Source of the DNA: Cyanobium sp. T1B-Tous
Lineage (GTDB): Bacteria; Cyanobacteriota; Cyanobacteriia; PCC-6307; Cyanobiaceae
Length of the DNA stretch: 64,000 nt
NCBI RefSeq assembly: GCF_024345475.1
Contig: NZ_JAGQBE010000003.1
Location: 26,715 to 90,714 of the forward strand
Reading direction: 5' to 3'
Shown piece by piece: positions 36,719-45,911 of this stretch (positions within the stretch are counted from its first letter, which is position 1; each line of letters opens with the position of its first letter). The notes beneath the pieces are model-generated. The model worked only from the letters and a program-made list of their open reading frames with translations, was not told the DNA's origin and made no database searches. Position numbers and translations under genes: made by a program.

Positions 36719-38470
36719 ATGCCCGATGTCACGCACGGCTCGAGTGCCAAAGCCCCGTCCAAATTCGAACAGCTCAAGGACAGCAGCGGCCATCTCAAAG
36801 AGCCTCTGCTGACTGAACTGGCCAATGACGCCGCCAACTTCACCGAAGGGGCGGTCCAGATTCTCAAGTTCCACGGCAGCTACCAGCAGGACAACCGCGA
36901 CAACCGCCGCAAGGGTGCCGAGAAGGACTGGCAGATGATGCTGCGCCTGCGCAATCCCGGGGGGCGCGTGCCCGGTTCCCTCTACCTGGCGATTGACGAA
37001 CTCGCCGACCGGCTCGGCAATGGCACCCTGCGGGCCACGACGCGCCAGGCCTTCCAGATGCATGGGGTGCGCAAGGACGACCTCAAGGAGGTGATCGGCA
37101 CCATCGTGCGCGAGCTCGGCTCCACCCTGGCCGCCTGCGGTGACATCAACCGCAACGTGATGGCGCCGGCAGCCCCGTTTGAGAAAGCCGGCTACCCCGC
37201 CGCACGAAAGCTCGCCGATGACATCGCTGACCTGCTCGCCCCCCAGGCGGCGGAAGGCTCCTATCTCGACATTTGGGTGGATGGGGACCTGAGCTATCGG
37301 ATCAAGCCCAGTTCCACCGTGAAATCCGTCAAGGCCCGCCAGCAGGAGGGCGGGGTGTTCAGCGGCGACGCGGCCGAGCCCCTCTACGGCAGCACCTACC
37401 TGCCGCGCAAGTTCAAGGTGGCGGTCACGGTGCCGGGCGACAACTCGGTGGATCTGCTCACCCAGGACATCGGCCTGGTGCTGTTCAGTGATCCCCAGGG
37501 CCATGCCCAGGGCTGCAATGTTTATGTGGGCGGGGGCATGGGCCGCACCCACAACAAGGAGGAGACCTTCGCCCGCACCGCCGACCCCCTCGGCTATGTG
37601 GCCATCGATCACGTGCTTGATCTCCTGCAGTCGATCGTTGCCCTGCAACGCGACCACGGCGATCGGGAGCAGCGCCGCCATGCCCGGATGAAGTACCTCA
37701 TCCACGACCGCGGCGTCGCCTGGTTCCGCCAGGAGCTGGAGGCCCACTATTTCGCCCATCCGATCAAGGGGATGCGCCTCGAGCCCAAGACCAAGCTGGA
37801 GGACTATCTGGGCTGGCACCGGCAGAGCCGGGGCCTCTGGTTCGTGGGTTTGCCCGTCCTGTGTGGTCGCCTGGAAGGCGCGTTCAAGCAGGGGCTCCGT
37901 CGCCTGGTGGACACCTACAAGCTGGAGGTGCGGCTCACCCCCAACCAAGATCTGCTGCTCTGCAACATCGGCACCTCCCAGCGGGCCAGTGTGCGGGCAG
38001 ATCTGGCTGCCCTGGGCTACGAGACCCCGGAAGAGACCGCCCCCCTGGCACGCCATGCGATCGCCTGTCCGGCCCTGCCCCTCTGCGGCCTAGCGGTCAC
38101 CGAAGCGGAGCGGATCCTGCCCGATGTCCTCGAGCGTCTGGACGTGCAGCTGCAACGCATCGGCATCAGCCGCTCCGTGCTGGTGCGCATGACAGGCTGC
38201 CCCAATGGCTGTGCCCGCCCCTACATGGCCGAGATCGGCCTGGTGGGCAGTGGGGTGGATCAATACCAACTGTGGCTTGGGGGCACCCCCAACCTCAGTC
38301 GGTTGGCCGAGCCATACCTGGAGAGGATGCCCCTGGAGGCCCTGGAGGCCACCTTGGAGCCCCTGCTGCAGGCCTGGCACACCGCAGGCGGGCGCCGCAG
38401 CCTCGGGGATTTCGTGGTGAAGAGTGGACGCAGCACCGTGCAGGAGTGGCTGGCGGCCGGAGCTGGATGA
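36719..38470 (+). CDS. sir: Ferredoxin-sulfite reductase
   Basis: The 583-residue assimilatory enzyme reduces sulfite to sulfide using ferredoxin, with siroheme and a [4Fe-4S] cluster. The cluster-siroheme Cys motifs are CPALPLC and TGCPNGC near the C-terminus. The N-terminal half has the duplicated ferrodoxin-like domain with TTRQAFQMHGV. The length agrees with the ferredoxin-dependent type. An AGGA Shine-Dalgarno-like sequence precedes ATG 36719. The stop overlaps the start of a small secreted protein gene. Confidence 0.94.
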   Translation: MPDVTHGSSAKAPSKFEQLKDSSGHLKEPLLTELANDAANFTEGAVQILKFHGSYQQDNRDNRRKGAEKDWQMMLRLRNPGGRVPGSLYLAIDELADRLGNGTLRATTRQAFQMHGVRKDDLKEVIGTIVRELGSTLAACGDINRNVMAPAAPFEKAGYPAARKLADDIADLLAPQAAEGSYLDIWVDGDLSYRIKPSSTVKSVKARQQEGGVFSGDAAEPLYGSTYLPRKFKVAVTVPGDNSVDLLTQDIGLVLFSDPQGHAQGCNVYVGGGMGRTHNKEETFARTADPLGYVAIDHVLDLLQSIVALQRDHGDREQRRHARMKYLIHDRGVAWFRQELEAHYFAHPIKGMRLEPKTKLEDYLGWHRQSRGLWFVGLPVLCGRLEGAFKQGLRRLVDTYKLEVRLTPNQDLLLCNIGTSQRASVRADLAALGYETPEETAPLARHAIACPALPLCGLAVTEAERILPDVLERLDVQLQRIGISRSVLVRMTGCPNGCARPYMAEIGLVGSGVDQYQLWLGGTPNLSRLAEPYLERMPLEALEATLEPLLQAWHTAGGRRSLGDFVVKSGRSTVQEWLAAGAG

Positions 38471-38838
38471 TCCGGCCGCGGCTTGACCGGGCCCTTGGAC
38501 TACTCGTGGGCAGCCTGGTGGCGAGCCTGCTGGTGCCTCTGGGCGCGATGGAGGCCTCGGCGGGGCTTGGACGCCAGCAGCCCGCACCTCCCACCTCCCC
38601 GCCGACCCGGTACGACCCCGACCGCACCACCTGTGAACCGGAGCGGATTCGTAGCGCCTTCCAGCAGCAGCTCCAGCCCTATGCCGATCAAAGCGAGGCT
38701 GTGATTGCCCAGTTGCGCCTCATCCAACTCGAAATGACGCGCAGCACGCTGCGGCGCTGTGTCTCCCGCGACCTGCTCACCCGCCCGCAGGCCGATCAGC
38801 TGTTTCGGGAGCTCTCCTCCTCCCCGACCCGGCCGTAA
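38467..38838 (+). CDS. Small secreted hypothetical protein coupled to sir
   Basis: The 123-residue protein starts at ATG 38467, which overlaps the sir stop (ATGA). It has a signal peptide (about residues 8-32, ending near ASAG), a Pro-rich linker and a helical mature domain with two Cys (TTCEPERI and LRRCVSRDLL) that may form a disulfide. No enzyme motif is visible. Its 3' end overlaps the convergent VanX-like gene by 43 bp. The function is unknown; the coupling with sir may be positional only. Confidence 0.68.
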   Translation: MIRPRLDRALGLLVGSLVASLLVPLGAMEASAGLGRQQPAPPTSPPTRYDPDRTTCEPERIRSAFQQQLQPYADQSEAVIAQLRLIQLEMTRSTLRRCVSRDLLTRPQADQLFRELSSSPTRP

Positions 38839-39524
38839 CGGGCAGCCGCAGTCCCGCTGCGCCAGGCCCAGAGCTGATCTCCCCAGCTGAAGTGCCACCA
38901 CTCATTTGGATGTTGCGCAAAGCCGGCGCTGGCCATCACCTGCGCCAGCAGTTGCCGATGGCGGTGCCATCGGGAGGCCTCGCCATCGGGATCGCGCTCA
39001 GCGGCAGCCCGATAAAACTCCGGTTCAGAGACGGCCCCGATCGCATCAATGGCACCGCCCATCGGGCAGGGGAGCCCGGCGCCATCGGCCAGGGTGAGGT
39101 CCACGGCGGCTCCGGTGCTGTGGGGGGGAGGGGTGGCTGGGTCATCGCTCGGCGGGGCCCAAAACCGCCCCACCTCGGCTTCGATCCGATCCCGTTGCCC
39201 AGACGGCTGGTGTGGGTTCACGCCCTGCTGGGCGCATTCCTGCAGCAGGGCATGGCGCACCATGAAGCGCTGCACAGCCAGCGGACGCCAGGCATCGAAA
39301 ATCGCCAGCCGCAGGCCTGGAACGTCCTCCCGCAGCGCCTGCTCCGCCTGCAGCAGCCGTTCCACCACACCCTGACGCAAGCGGAAGGGGTCACCCTCCG
39401 GCCCATAGGGAGCCCCCAGCAGCCTGTAGGGATGGGGCTCCAGGCGCCAAAGCTGGCTGGGCAAGGCCACCAGCGGTTCGCCGCACTCGTGAATGGGAAT
39501 CGGGCTCCAAGGGCGCAGCGCCAT
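38796..39524 (-). CDS. VanX-like D-alanyl-D-alanine dipeptidase (M15D)
   Basis: The 242-residue enzyme has the M15D zinc site, HSTGAAVDLTL (His, Asp), and the catalytic Glu/His in NEWWHFSWGDQ, with FDAWRP as the conserved Arg-containing segment. It hydrolyses free D-Ala-D-Ala; cyanobacterial and E. coli (DdpX) homologues are thought to recycle D-alanine rather than confer glycopeptide resistance. No signal peptide is visible, so it is cytoplasmic. It lies 20 bp downstream of recG. Confidence 0.9.
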   Translation of the reverse strand: MALRPWSPIPIHECGEPLVALPSQLWRLEPHPYRLLGAPYGPEGDPFRLRQGVVERLLQAEQALREDVPGLRLAIFDAWRPLAVQRFMVRHALLQECAQQGVNPHQPSGQRDRIEAEVGRFWAPPSDDPATPPPHSTGAAVDLTLADGAGLPCPMGGAIDAIGAVSEPEFYRAAAERDPDGEASRWHRHRQLLAQVMASAGFAQHPNEWWHFSWGDQLWAWRSGTAAARYGRVGEEESSRNS

Positions 39525-39544
39525 GGCGGAAGGCGAGGAGGACG

Positions 39545-42055
39545 TCAGTTGAGACGGGCAGCCTGATCCATCTGGCGGCGGCGTTGCTCCGCCAGGGCCA
39601 GGGCCAACCCTGGATGGGCCTGAAGGTCGGGATCGGCCTGGGTGATCTCCTGCGCCACGGTGCGGGCCAGCTCCAGCACTTCACCATCGTCCGTGAGGCT
39701 GGCGAGGGCCAGATCGGGCAGACCCGACTGGCGGGTGCCCAGCACCTGCCCGGGTCCCCGCAGCCGCAGGTCCATCTCGGCAATCTCGAACCCGTCACTG
39801 GAGCGCACGAGCACCTCAAGCCTCTGCCGGGCCAGCACATTGCTGCTGTCGTTGATCAACAAACAGTGCGATGCGGCCGCTCCCCGGCCGACCCGCCCAC
39901 GCAACTGGTGCAACTGGGCCAGCCCGAAGCGCTCCGCATGTTCAATCACCATCACGCTGGCTTCCGGCACATCCACACCCACCTCCACCACGGTGGTGCT
40001 CACCAGCACCTGGGTCTCTCCACTGGCGAAGGCGCCAATGGCGGCCTGTTTGTCGGCGCTGTTGAGTCGGCCATGCAAGAGGCCGACGCGGAGATCCGGA
40101 AACTCCTCCTCACTCAGCTGGCGGTGCACCTCCACGGCCGAGCGGAGGTCGAGTTTGTCGGACTCCTCCACCAGGGGGAGCACCACGTAAGCCCGTTGCC
40201 CCAGGGCGATCTGCTCCCGGATCAACCCGTAGGCCTGCTGGCGTTGGCTGGCCTTGATCAGATGGGTGCGAATGGGCTGTCGACCTGGGGGCAGGGCATC
40301 GATCTGGCTGACGTCGAGGTCTCCATGGACGGACAGGGCCAGGGTGCGGGGAATGGGGGTCGCCGTCATGGTGAGCAGGTGGGGCTGGAGCCCCTTGGCG
40401 AGCAGCCGGTTGCGCTGGCGCACCCCGAAGCGGTGCTGCTCATCCACCACCACCAGGCCCAGGCGGTCGAACTGCACCGGGTCTTCCAACAGGGCGTGGG
40501 TGCCCACCAGCAACTGCAACTGACCGTTGACCAGATCCTCGAGCAGGCCCCGGCGCCGGGGCGCGGGGGTGGACCCGGTGAGCAGGGCCGAACGGACATG
40601 CAGCTGGTTCAACCACTCGGCCAACTTGCGGTAGTGCTGCTCGGCGAGCACTTCGGTGGGCGCCATCAACGCCCCCTGGCAGCCCGCTTCGATGGCGGTG
40701 AGCAGGGAGGCCAGGGCCACGACGGTCTTGCCGCTGCCCACATCCCCCTGCACCAACCGGGCCATCGGCTGGGGACGGGCCAGGTCGGCGCGAATCTCCG
40801 CCAGCACCCGCTCCTGGGCCCCGGTGAGCGCAAAGGGCAACAGGGCCAGGAAGCGCTGCACCAATCCTTCCCCCCCGGACGGCAGGGCCAGGGGGGGAGC
40901 GGGGCGCTGGCTGAGCTGGCGTCGGCGCTGGGCCAGGCCCAGCTGCAGCAACAGGAACTCATCGAACACCAGGCGGCGGCGGCTCGCCTGCAACTGCTCC
41001 TGATCGGCCGGAGCATGGATTCCGCTCAGGGCCTCGGCGCGGGTGACCAGGCCCTGGCTGCGGCGCAGGGCCTCGGGCAGGGGATCCGGCCAGTGGCGCA
41101 CCAACGGCAAGACGGCTTCCACCACCTGGCGCAGGCGGTCGGCACCGAGGCCTTCTGTCAGCCCATACACGGGCAGCAGTCGGCCGATGGTCTCGGAGCG
41201 CACCGGAGCCTGGGGGGACTCCAGCACCTCCATCAAGGGATCCTGGAAGGCTGGGCCATAGGGCGTCTCCTTCACCAGGCCACTCACCGCCACGGTGGCC
41301 CCGGGGGGGAATTGGCGTTGCTGGGTTTTGAGCCAGCCCGGGCTGGAGAAGCGTTGGCCGGCAAAAAACCGGCTCACTCGAATCTTGCCGGTGCAGTCCA
41401 CCAGATGCAATTCGAGAATGGAGAGATTGGGATTGCGCGGACTGGCGAAGGCGTGGCTGCGGCGCACGGTGGCCACGATCGTGGCGGTGCGCCCCGGCTC
41501 CAGACCACAGATGCGCACGAGGTTGGCGTAGTCGAGGTAGTCGCGCGGGTAGTAGTGCACCAGGTCGCGCACCAGCAGCAACCCCAGCTGGGCCAAGCGG
41601 GATGCGGTTTTGGGGCCCACCCCCCGGATCTCCGCTAGGGGGGTGTCGGCGTCGAACTGGAGGTTGCCCGTTGGGCTGGCCGTTTCGGCACCCGCCTGAA
41701 CCAACCGCAGGCGGGGGGGCGCCACGGCCAACACCGGGCGCTGGGCCTGCCTCAGGGCATGGAGCCGCTCGCGGCATTGACGCACCAGTGACTGACGACG
41801 GGCCAGGGACAGGGCCCCATAGCCCTCGAATCCCGACCGGAGCTCCAGCACCCGTTCCAGGGCTGCCGCGGGCAGCTCGGCGGGGGTCTCCTGCAGCTGC
41901 TGGACCACGAACACGCTGAAACAGCACTGGCGCCCCTTGAGGTCGCCGAAACCCCGATCAGCCTCCACCTGCAAGGCCTGCTGGAGGGCCTTGAGCCACG
42001 CTTCTACGCGGGCGGGCTCGAAAGGGGCGGGGCTGGGTTGATGTCCTGCAGCCAC
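39545..42055 (-). CDS. recG: ATP-dependent DNA helicase RecG
   Basis: The 836-residue helicase remodels stalled replication forks and Holliday junctions. It has a wedge/OB domain (about residues 170-290), Walker A GDVGSGKT, the DEQH box (VVVDEQHRFG), motif TATPIPRTLALSVHGDLD and the C-terminal RGRVGRG motif VI. It is longer than E. coli RecG (693) because of a roughly 130-residue N-terminal extension, which is usual in cyanobacteria and plants. The GTG start at 42055 lies 52 bp inside the upstream hypothetical gene. Confidence 0.96.
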   Translation of the reverse strand: MAAGHQPSPAPFEPARVEAWLKALQQALQVEADRGFGDLKGRQCCFSVFVVQQLQETPAELPAAALERVLELRSGFEGYGALSLARRQSLVRQCRERLHALRQAQRPVLAVAPPRLRLVQAGAETASPTGNLQFDADTPLAEIRGVGPKTASRLAQLGLLLVRDLVHYYPRDYLDYANLVRICGLEPGRTATIVATVRRSHAFASPRNPNLSILELHLVDCTGKIRVSRFFAGQRFSSPGWLKTQQRQFPPGATVAVSGLVKETPYGPAFQDPLMEVLESPQAPVRSETIGRLLPVYGLTEGLGADRLRQVVEAVLPLVRHWPDPLPEALRRSQGLVTRAEALSGIHAPADQEQLQASRRRLVFDEFLLLQLGLAQRRRQLSQRPAPPLALPSGGEGLVQRFLALLPFALTGAQERVLAEIRADLARPQPMARLVQGDVGSGKTVVALASLLTAIEAGCQGALMAPTEVLAEQHYRKLAEWLNQLHVRSALLTGSTPAPRRRGLLEDLVNGQLQLLVGTHALLEDPVQFDRLGLVVVDEQHRFGVRQRNRLLAKGLQPHLLTMTATPIPRTLALSVHGDLDVSQIDALPPGRQPIRTHLIKASQRQQAYGLIREQIALGQRAYVVLPLVEESDKLDLRSAVEVHRQLSEEEFPDLRVGLLHGRLNSADKQAAIGAFASGETQVLVSTTVVEVGVDVPEASVMVIEHAERFGLAQLHQLRGRVGRGAAASHCLLINDSSNVLARQRLEVLVRSSDGFEIAEMDLRLRGPGQVLGTRQSGLPDLALASLTDDGEVLELARTVAQEITQADPDLQAHPGLALALAEQRRRQMDQAARLN

Positions 42056-43107
42056 AGCTGTTCCGCCTCGAGCGCCTGAACCCGCCGCTGAATGCGGCGA
42101 TAGTGCTGGGCCATTCTGCGCACCTCCTGGCGGTGCTGCTGGATGCGATTGCGACAGGTGCGCAAGCGGGGCAGGGCCAACTCCAGATCCGTGGTGCGCA
42201 GCAGCAAGGCGGTGGCGTCCAGCTGGGAGGGGGCCGGATCCGGGCCAAAGGGAAGGGGCAGGCGCATCAGATTGGCCGGTGCCTCCTGGGTGTCGAGCTG
42301 GCCGGCGAGGGCTGCATCGAGAAGACTCACCGGCAGCAGGGTGCGGGTGATTCCCAGGCGCAGCAGATCCACATTGAGCGCGTGGGAAAGGTTTCGCAGG
42401 CGCCGGCTCAGAGCGGCCTCAAAGCCCTTGAGCCACGTGAGCAACAGCTCCGGATTGGTGGGTAGCGAACCTCCCTCCCAGGGCGTGACCGCTGGACTGG
42501 AGGTCTGTTGGCCCATCCAAGCGGCGAGGGCTTCCGCCATCGCTTCGATGGTCGCGTCGGCCGTATCGCTGGAGTCCTCAGCCTGGGAGGAGGCATCCCC
42601 GTCGTCGTGGTCCCCATCGTCGTGGTCCACCTCAGGACCGGGCTGCTGGAGGGAAAAGCGGGAGGGCTGGAGGAAATCTGCACCGATCGGCAACTCCAGT
42701 CCCAGGTGGACCGAGCCCTGGGGAGTGGGCTCGGGATCGGGGTCACGGCCGGATTCCAGGGCCTCCAGCAACCGGCCCCGTTGGCGCCGCCGCTCCCGTT
42801 GTTGCTCGCGCGAGATCTGAACCGCCAGATGGGTCAGCTGCTCCACCGTGAGCAGGCTGGAGGCCCGCTGCACCAGGTTGGCCATGCGACGGTGCAGCAC
42901 CTGGCGCTGGGACTGGGGCAAGTCCGCATAGCGGTCGGGATAGACCTGCGTGGCCACATGGAAACAGGCCTGCTGAACGGCGCCCAGCAGACCATCGCGG
43001 AGGACTTGGAGATACAGCGCCAGGTGCCTGTAGAGCTGGGGGTTAGAAGCCCCCAGCCGCTCTTCCAGTTCATCCAGCTGCTGGTGGGCAGCCTCCAGCA
43101 GCGTCAC
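42004..43107 (-). CDS. Conserved hypothetical protein, helical with acidic linker
   Basis: The 367-residue protein has an N-terminal helical domain (about 1-115, Gln/Arg/Leu-rich), an acidic low-complexity linker (about 150-180, containing DHDDGDHDDGD), and a C-terminal helical domain (about 215-355) ending in a likely coiled coil (RRMAQHYRRIQRRVQALEAEQ). No membrane segment or catalytic motif is seen. The start is GTG 43107, 11 bp after the tsf stop, and the end overlaps recG by 52 bp. The location in an rpsB-tsf-recG operon does not fix a function. I recognise it only as a picocyanobacterial-type hypothetical. Confidence 0.7.
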   Translation of the reverse strand: MTLLEAAHQQLDELEERLGASNPQLYRHLALYLQVLRDGLLGAVQQACFHVATQVYPDRYADLPQSQRQVLHRRMANLVQRASSLLTVEQLTHLAVQISREQQRERRRQRGRLLEALESGRDPDPEPTPQGSVHLGLELPIGADFLQPSRFSLQQPGPEVDHDDGDHDDGDASSQAEDSSDTADATIEAMAEALAAWMGQQTSSPAVTPWEGGSLPTNPELLLTWLKGFEAALSRRLRNLSHALNVDLLRLGITRTLLPVSLLDAALAGQLDTQEAPANLMRLPLPFGPDPAPSQLDATALLLRTTDLELALPRLRTCRNRIQQHRQEVRRMAQHYRRIQRRVQALEAEQLWLQDINPAPPLSSPPA

Positions 43108-43118
43108 GGGCGGACCGC

Positions 43119-43778
43119 TCAGGCGGCCTGGGTCATGGCCGCCACTTCGGCAGCGAAATCGGCTTTCTCCACCTCGATGCCCTCGCCGAGGGTGAAACGG
43201 GTGAAGCGACGCACCTGGATGTTTTCACCCACCTTGCCGGCCACCTGCTTGACCATTTCGGCCACGGAGACGGTGCTGTCCTTGATGAAGGGCTGGTCCA
43301 GCAGGGCCAGTTCCTTGAGCCGCTTGCCGATGCGGCCTTCGACAATCTTGGCCTTCATCTCTTCCTTCTTGCCAGCCAGGTCGTCGCGGCCCATCTCAAT
43401 GGACTTCTCCCGATCGGCCACCTCAGCGGGGATCTGATCCACACTGACGTACTCGACGCCAGGGCAGGCCGCGATCTGCATCGCCACGTTGCGGAGCAAT
43501 TCCTGGAACACCTCGCCGCGGGCGACGAAGTCGGTTTCGCAGTTGACCTCCACCAGCACACCCACGCGAGCGCCGGTGTGGATGTAGCTGCCGATGGCTC
43601 CTTCAGCAGCCGTGCGGCTGGCCTTTTTCTCGGCGGTAGCAATACCCTTTTGCCGCAGCCATTCGGTGGCCTTGGTGGCATCACCACCACATTCGGACAG
43701 GGCCTTTTTGCAATCCATCATGCCTGCGCCGGTCTTGTCGCGCAGTTCCTTGACGAGCTTTGCTGAAATCTCAGCCAT
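43119..43778 (-). CDS. tsf: Elongation factor Ts
   Basis: The 219-residue guanine-nucleotide exchange factor recycles EF-Tu. The N-terminal UBA-like domain and the TDFVA motif ([14 protein letters not shown]), which contacts EF-Tu, are present, as is [13 protein letters not shown]. The length matches the short cyanobacterial form (E. coli has 283). It follows rpsB by 65 bp, the usual bacterial order. Confidence 0.97.
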   Translation of the reverse strand: MAEISAKLVKELRDKTGAGMMDCKKALSECGGDATKATEWLRQKGIATAEKKASRTAAEGAIGSYIHTGARVGVLVEVNCETDFVARGEVFQELLRNVAMQIAACPGVEYVSVDQIPAEVADREKSIEMGRDDLAGKKEEMKAKIVEGRIGKRLKELALLDQPFIKDSTVSVAEMVKQVAGKVGENIQVRRFTRFTLGEGIEVEKADFAAEVAAMTQAA

Positions 43779-43843
43779 GGGAAGTAGGGATAGGGAGAGA
43801 AGTCCCGGCGGGCGGGAAATTGTATGGAGGACTGGGGAGGGGC

Positions 43844-44557
43844 TCAGCCCTCGTCATCCCGGCCCTGATCCTGGGCGCCGTGACGGCCCTCGTTGATGGC
43901 ATCCGCCAGACGGCCGAGCACCAGCTGCACCGAGCGCACGGCGTCGTCGTTGCAGGGGATGGGCACGTCGCAGAGGTCAGGGTCGCAGTTGGTGTCGAGC
44001 ATGGACACCAGGGGAATGTCGAGCTTGCGGGCCTCGAGCACGGCGTTGGTTTCGCGGCGCTGGTCCACCAGCACCACCACGTCGGGCAGACGGCGCATGT
44101 TCTTCAGGCCACCGAGGTACTTCTGGAGGCGCTCCAGCTCCCGGCGCAGCACGGCCGCTTCTTTTTTAGGCCGCATGGCGATGGCCCCGGAGCTCTCCAT
44201 GCGCTCCAGATCCTTGAGGCGATCGATGCGGGCGCGCATCGTGGTCCAGTTGGTGAGCATGCCGCCCAACCAACGCTGGTTGACGTAGGAGGCCCCGCAA
44301 CGGGTGGCTTCCTGGGCAATCACTTCGGAGGCCTGCTTCTTGGTGCCGACAAACAGGAAGCGCTTGCCGCTGCGGGCGGCACTGCGGGTCCATTTGTAGG
44401 CGTTGTTCATGCAGACGGCGGTCTGCACGAGGTCAATGATGTGAACGCCGTTGCGCGCGCAATAGATGTAGCGCGACATCTTGGGATTCCAGCGGCGGGT
44501 TTGGTGCCCAAAGTGGGCACCCGCCTCCATCATTTCGGCGAGAGTGACAACAGCCAT
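43844..44557 (-). CDS. rpsB: 30S ribosomal protein S2
   Basis: The 237-residue protein starts [19 protein letters not shown] at ATG 44557, the standard cyanobacterial S2 N-terminus, and contains [22 protein letters not shown] and the late [12 protein letters not shown] segments. S2 joins the small subunit late in assembly, near S1. The upstream open extension to 44623 is not conserved. It is the first gene of the rpsB-tsf-hypothetical-recG run. Confidence 0.97.
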   Translation of the reverse strand: MAVVTLAEMMEAGAHFGHQTRRWNPKMSRYIYCARNGVHIIDLVQTAVCMNNAYKWTRSAARSGKRFLFVGTKKQASEVIAQEATRCGASYVNQRWLGGMLTNWTTMRARIDRLKDLERMESSGAIAMRPKKEAAVLRRELERLQKYLGGLKNMRRLPDVVVLVDQRRETNAVLEARKLDIPLVSMLDTNCDPDLCDVPIPCNDDAVRSVQLVLGRLADAINEGRHGAQDQGRDDEG

Positions 44558-44699
44558 GGCTTGTTTGGGGGGTTTCGGGTTTGCCTCCACCTGCCAGGGA
44601 TCGAGAGCAGCCCAGCCAGCCACGGAAGCTGGTGGGGGGAATCGCTCAGATCACCCGAAACACGCAGGTGTGCGGGGTGAATGGAACCCAGGCACCTTA

Positions 44700-45626
44700 T
44701 CAAATGGTGCTGTGGGCTTCGGCATGCAGGGCCCGCACCCCCAAACGGTTGAGGGGGAGCCGCAGCAGCTCCATCGCCAAGCCCGGATGGCCCTTGCGGA
44801 TCAGCCAGGCCAACAGGGGCCGCAGGCTGTGCTCATTGAGCAGGCCGCCCAAGGTGAGCAGCTCCCAGAGGAGACGGTGAAGCCAGGTGTACTGAATGAT
44901 GAATCGCACCCGACGGGTGGGGTGCTTGAGGTAGAAAACCCAGCCCATTTTCGCCCGCTCCCGTTCGACCCGGATCAGATCGGGAATCTGTTCCAGGCGC
45001 AGGGCCGGATGCCAGTGGTACCCCACCGCCTCAGGACAGCGCACGAGTTCGACCCCGAGCTGCCGCAGCCGTTCACCCAGCTCCAGATCTTCCCAGCCGT
45101 AGAGCCGGAAGCGGGTGTCGAACAACCCGGCCTGCTCCAGCACCTGGCGGTCGATGGCCACATTGCCCGTGGCGAAATAGGCAAACGAGAGATCCTGGAG
45201 CTTGTGGGGCTCACTGGTGGGGTCTTCAAACCTGGCGGTGTTGACCACCGCGCCGTAGGTGAAGCAGCGGCGGTGCCCCCGCTGGCGCCAACGGCGCTCA
45301 AGGGCCTGGGCGTGGCAGCGCAAAAAACTGGGGGTCACCACCAGGTCGCTGTCGATGAACACGATGACGTCACCGCGGGCCTGGGTGACCCCCCGGTTGC
45401 GACCCTCCGCCGGACCACCATGCTCCTGCTGGATCAGCCGCAGATGGGGGAGGTCAGCCCCGTGCTCATGCAGCCAGGACACTGTGGCATCGGTGGAGCC
45501 GTCGTCGACCAAGACCACCTCGTAACCGGTGATGGGCGCAGCCAGGTCCTGCTGTTCCAAGGCCTGAAGACACTTCTGCAGGATCGGCAGGCGGTTGTAG
45601 GTCGGAATGACGACGCTGAGGAACAT
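44700..45626 (-). CDS. Family 2 glycosyltransferase
   Basis: The 308-residue GT-A fold enzyme begins SVVIPTYNRLPILQKCL and has VVLVDDGSTDAT and the metal/nucleotide-binding DSD (IVFIDSDLVV), followed by a galactosyltransferase-like segment (RLYGWEDLELGERLRQLG). The last 60 residues are amphipathic and may lie on the membrane; no clear transmembrane helix is present. It probably adds a sugar to a surface polysaccharide or lipid; donor and acceptor are unknown. It sits alone between rpsB and the terminator at 45671. Confidence 0.86.
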   Translation of the reverse strand: MFLSVVIPTYNRLPILQKCLQALEQQDLAAPITGYEVVLVDDGSTDATVSWLHEHGADLPHLRLIQQEHGGPAEGRNRGVTQARGDVIVFIDSDLVVTPSFLRCHAQALERRWRQRGHRRCFTYGAVVNTARFEDPTSEPHKLQDLSFAYFATGNVAIDRQVLEQAGLFDTRFRLYGWEDLELGERLRQLGVELVRCPEAVGYHWHPALRLEQIPDLIRVERERAKMGWVFYLKHPTRRVRFIIQYTWLHRLLWELLTLGGLLNEHSLRPLLAWLIRKGHPGLAMELLRLPLNRLGVRALHAEAHSTI

Positions 45627-45670
45627 CGTGGTCGACTGAGGGATGGGGGTCGTCGCTGGAGGCTCGACAG

Positions 45671-45697
45671 CAAAAAGGGGATCCCGCAGGATCCCCC
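45671..45697 (-). terminator. Intrinsic terminator after the 51-residue basic protein gene
   Basis: On the minus strand GGGGATCC and GGATCCCC form an 8-bp perfect hairpin around a short TGCG-type loop, followed by TTTTT. It lies 23 bp beyond the stop of the small gene at 45720 and upstream of the glycosyltransferase, so it closes the pcyA-devBCA-small gene transcription unit. Confidence 0.85.
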
Positions 45698-45719
45698 GAG
45701 CAACGCCACAGGGCGCTGA

Positions 45720-45875
45720 TCAGTCGGCAGCTCCGCCGTTGTTGGCCGTGCCGGTCACACCGTTACCGGCGCCTTCACCACGGCCATCGTTGCGCAGCTT
45801 GCGCTTCTTGAACTTGCGCGCGTAGGCGCGGTTGCGTTCCTGCTTTTCTTTCTTGAGATTCCTGCGCTTGGCCAT
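45720..45875 (-). CDS. 51-residue Lys/Arg-rich basic protein
   Basis: The short frame starts at ATG 45875, reads MAKRRNLKKEKQERNRAYAR and then continues with KFKKRKLRND and a Gly/Asn/Ala-rich tail (GAGNGVTGTANNGGAAD). The first 30 residues are almost entirely basic and helical, suggesting RNA or ribosome binding, by inference. It lies 36 bp after devA and is followed by a good terminator, which supports it as a real gene. Similar very basic short proteins occur as conserved hypotheticals in picocyanobacteria. Confidence 0.72.
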   Translation of the reverse strand: MAKRRNLKKEKQERNRAYARKFKKRKLRNDGRGEGAGNGVTGTANNGGAAD

Positions 45876-45911
45876 GCGGACGGCGGCTTGGGGGAGAGGC
45901 GAGGACTCAGC

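Noticed and set aside
30990..39524. A vancomycin-resistance-like cluster
   Set aside because: Only VanY- and VanX-like peptidases are present, unlinked and without ligase, dehydrogenase or two-component genes; housekeeping peptidoglycan roles explain them.
39584..41638. 684-codon open frame on the plus strand opposite recG
   Set aside because: All helicase motifs are in the minus-strand frame; the plus frame has Gln/His-rich shadow composition.
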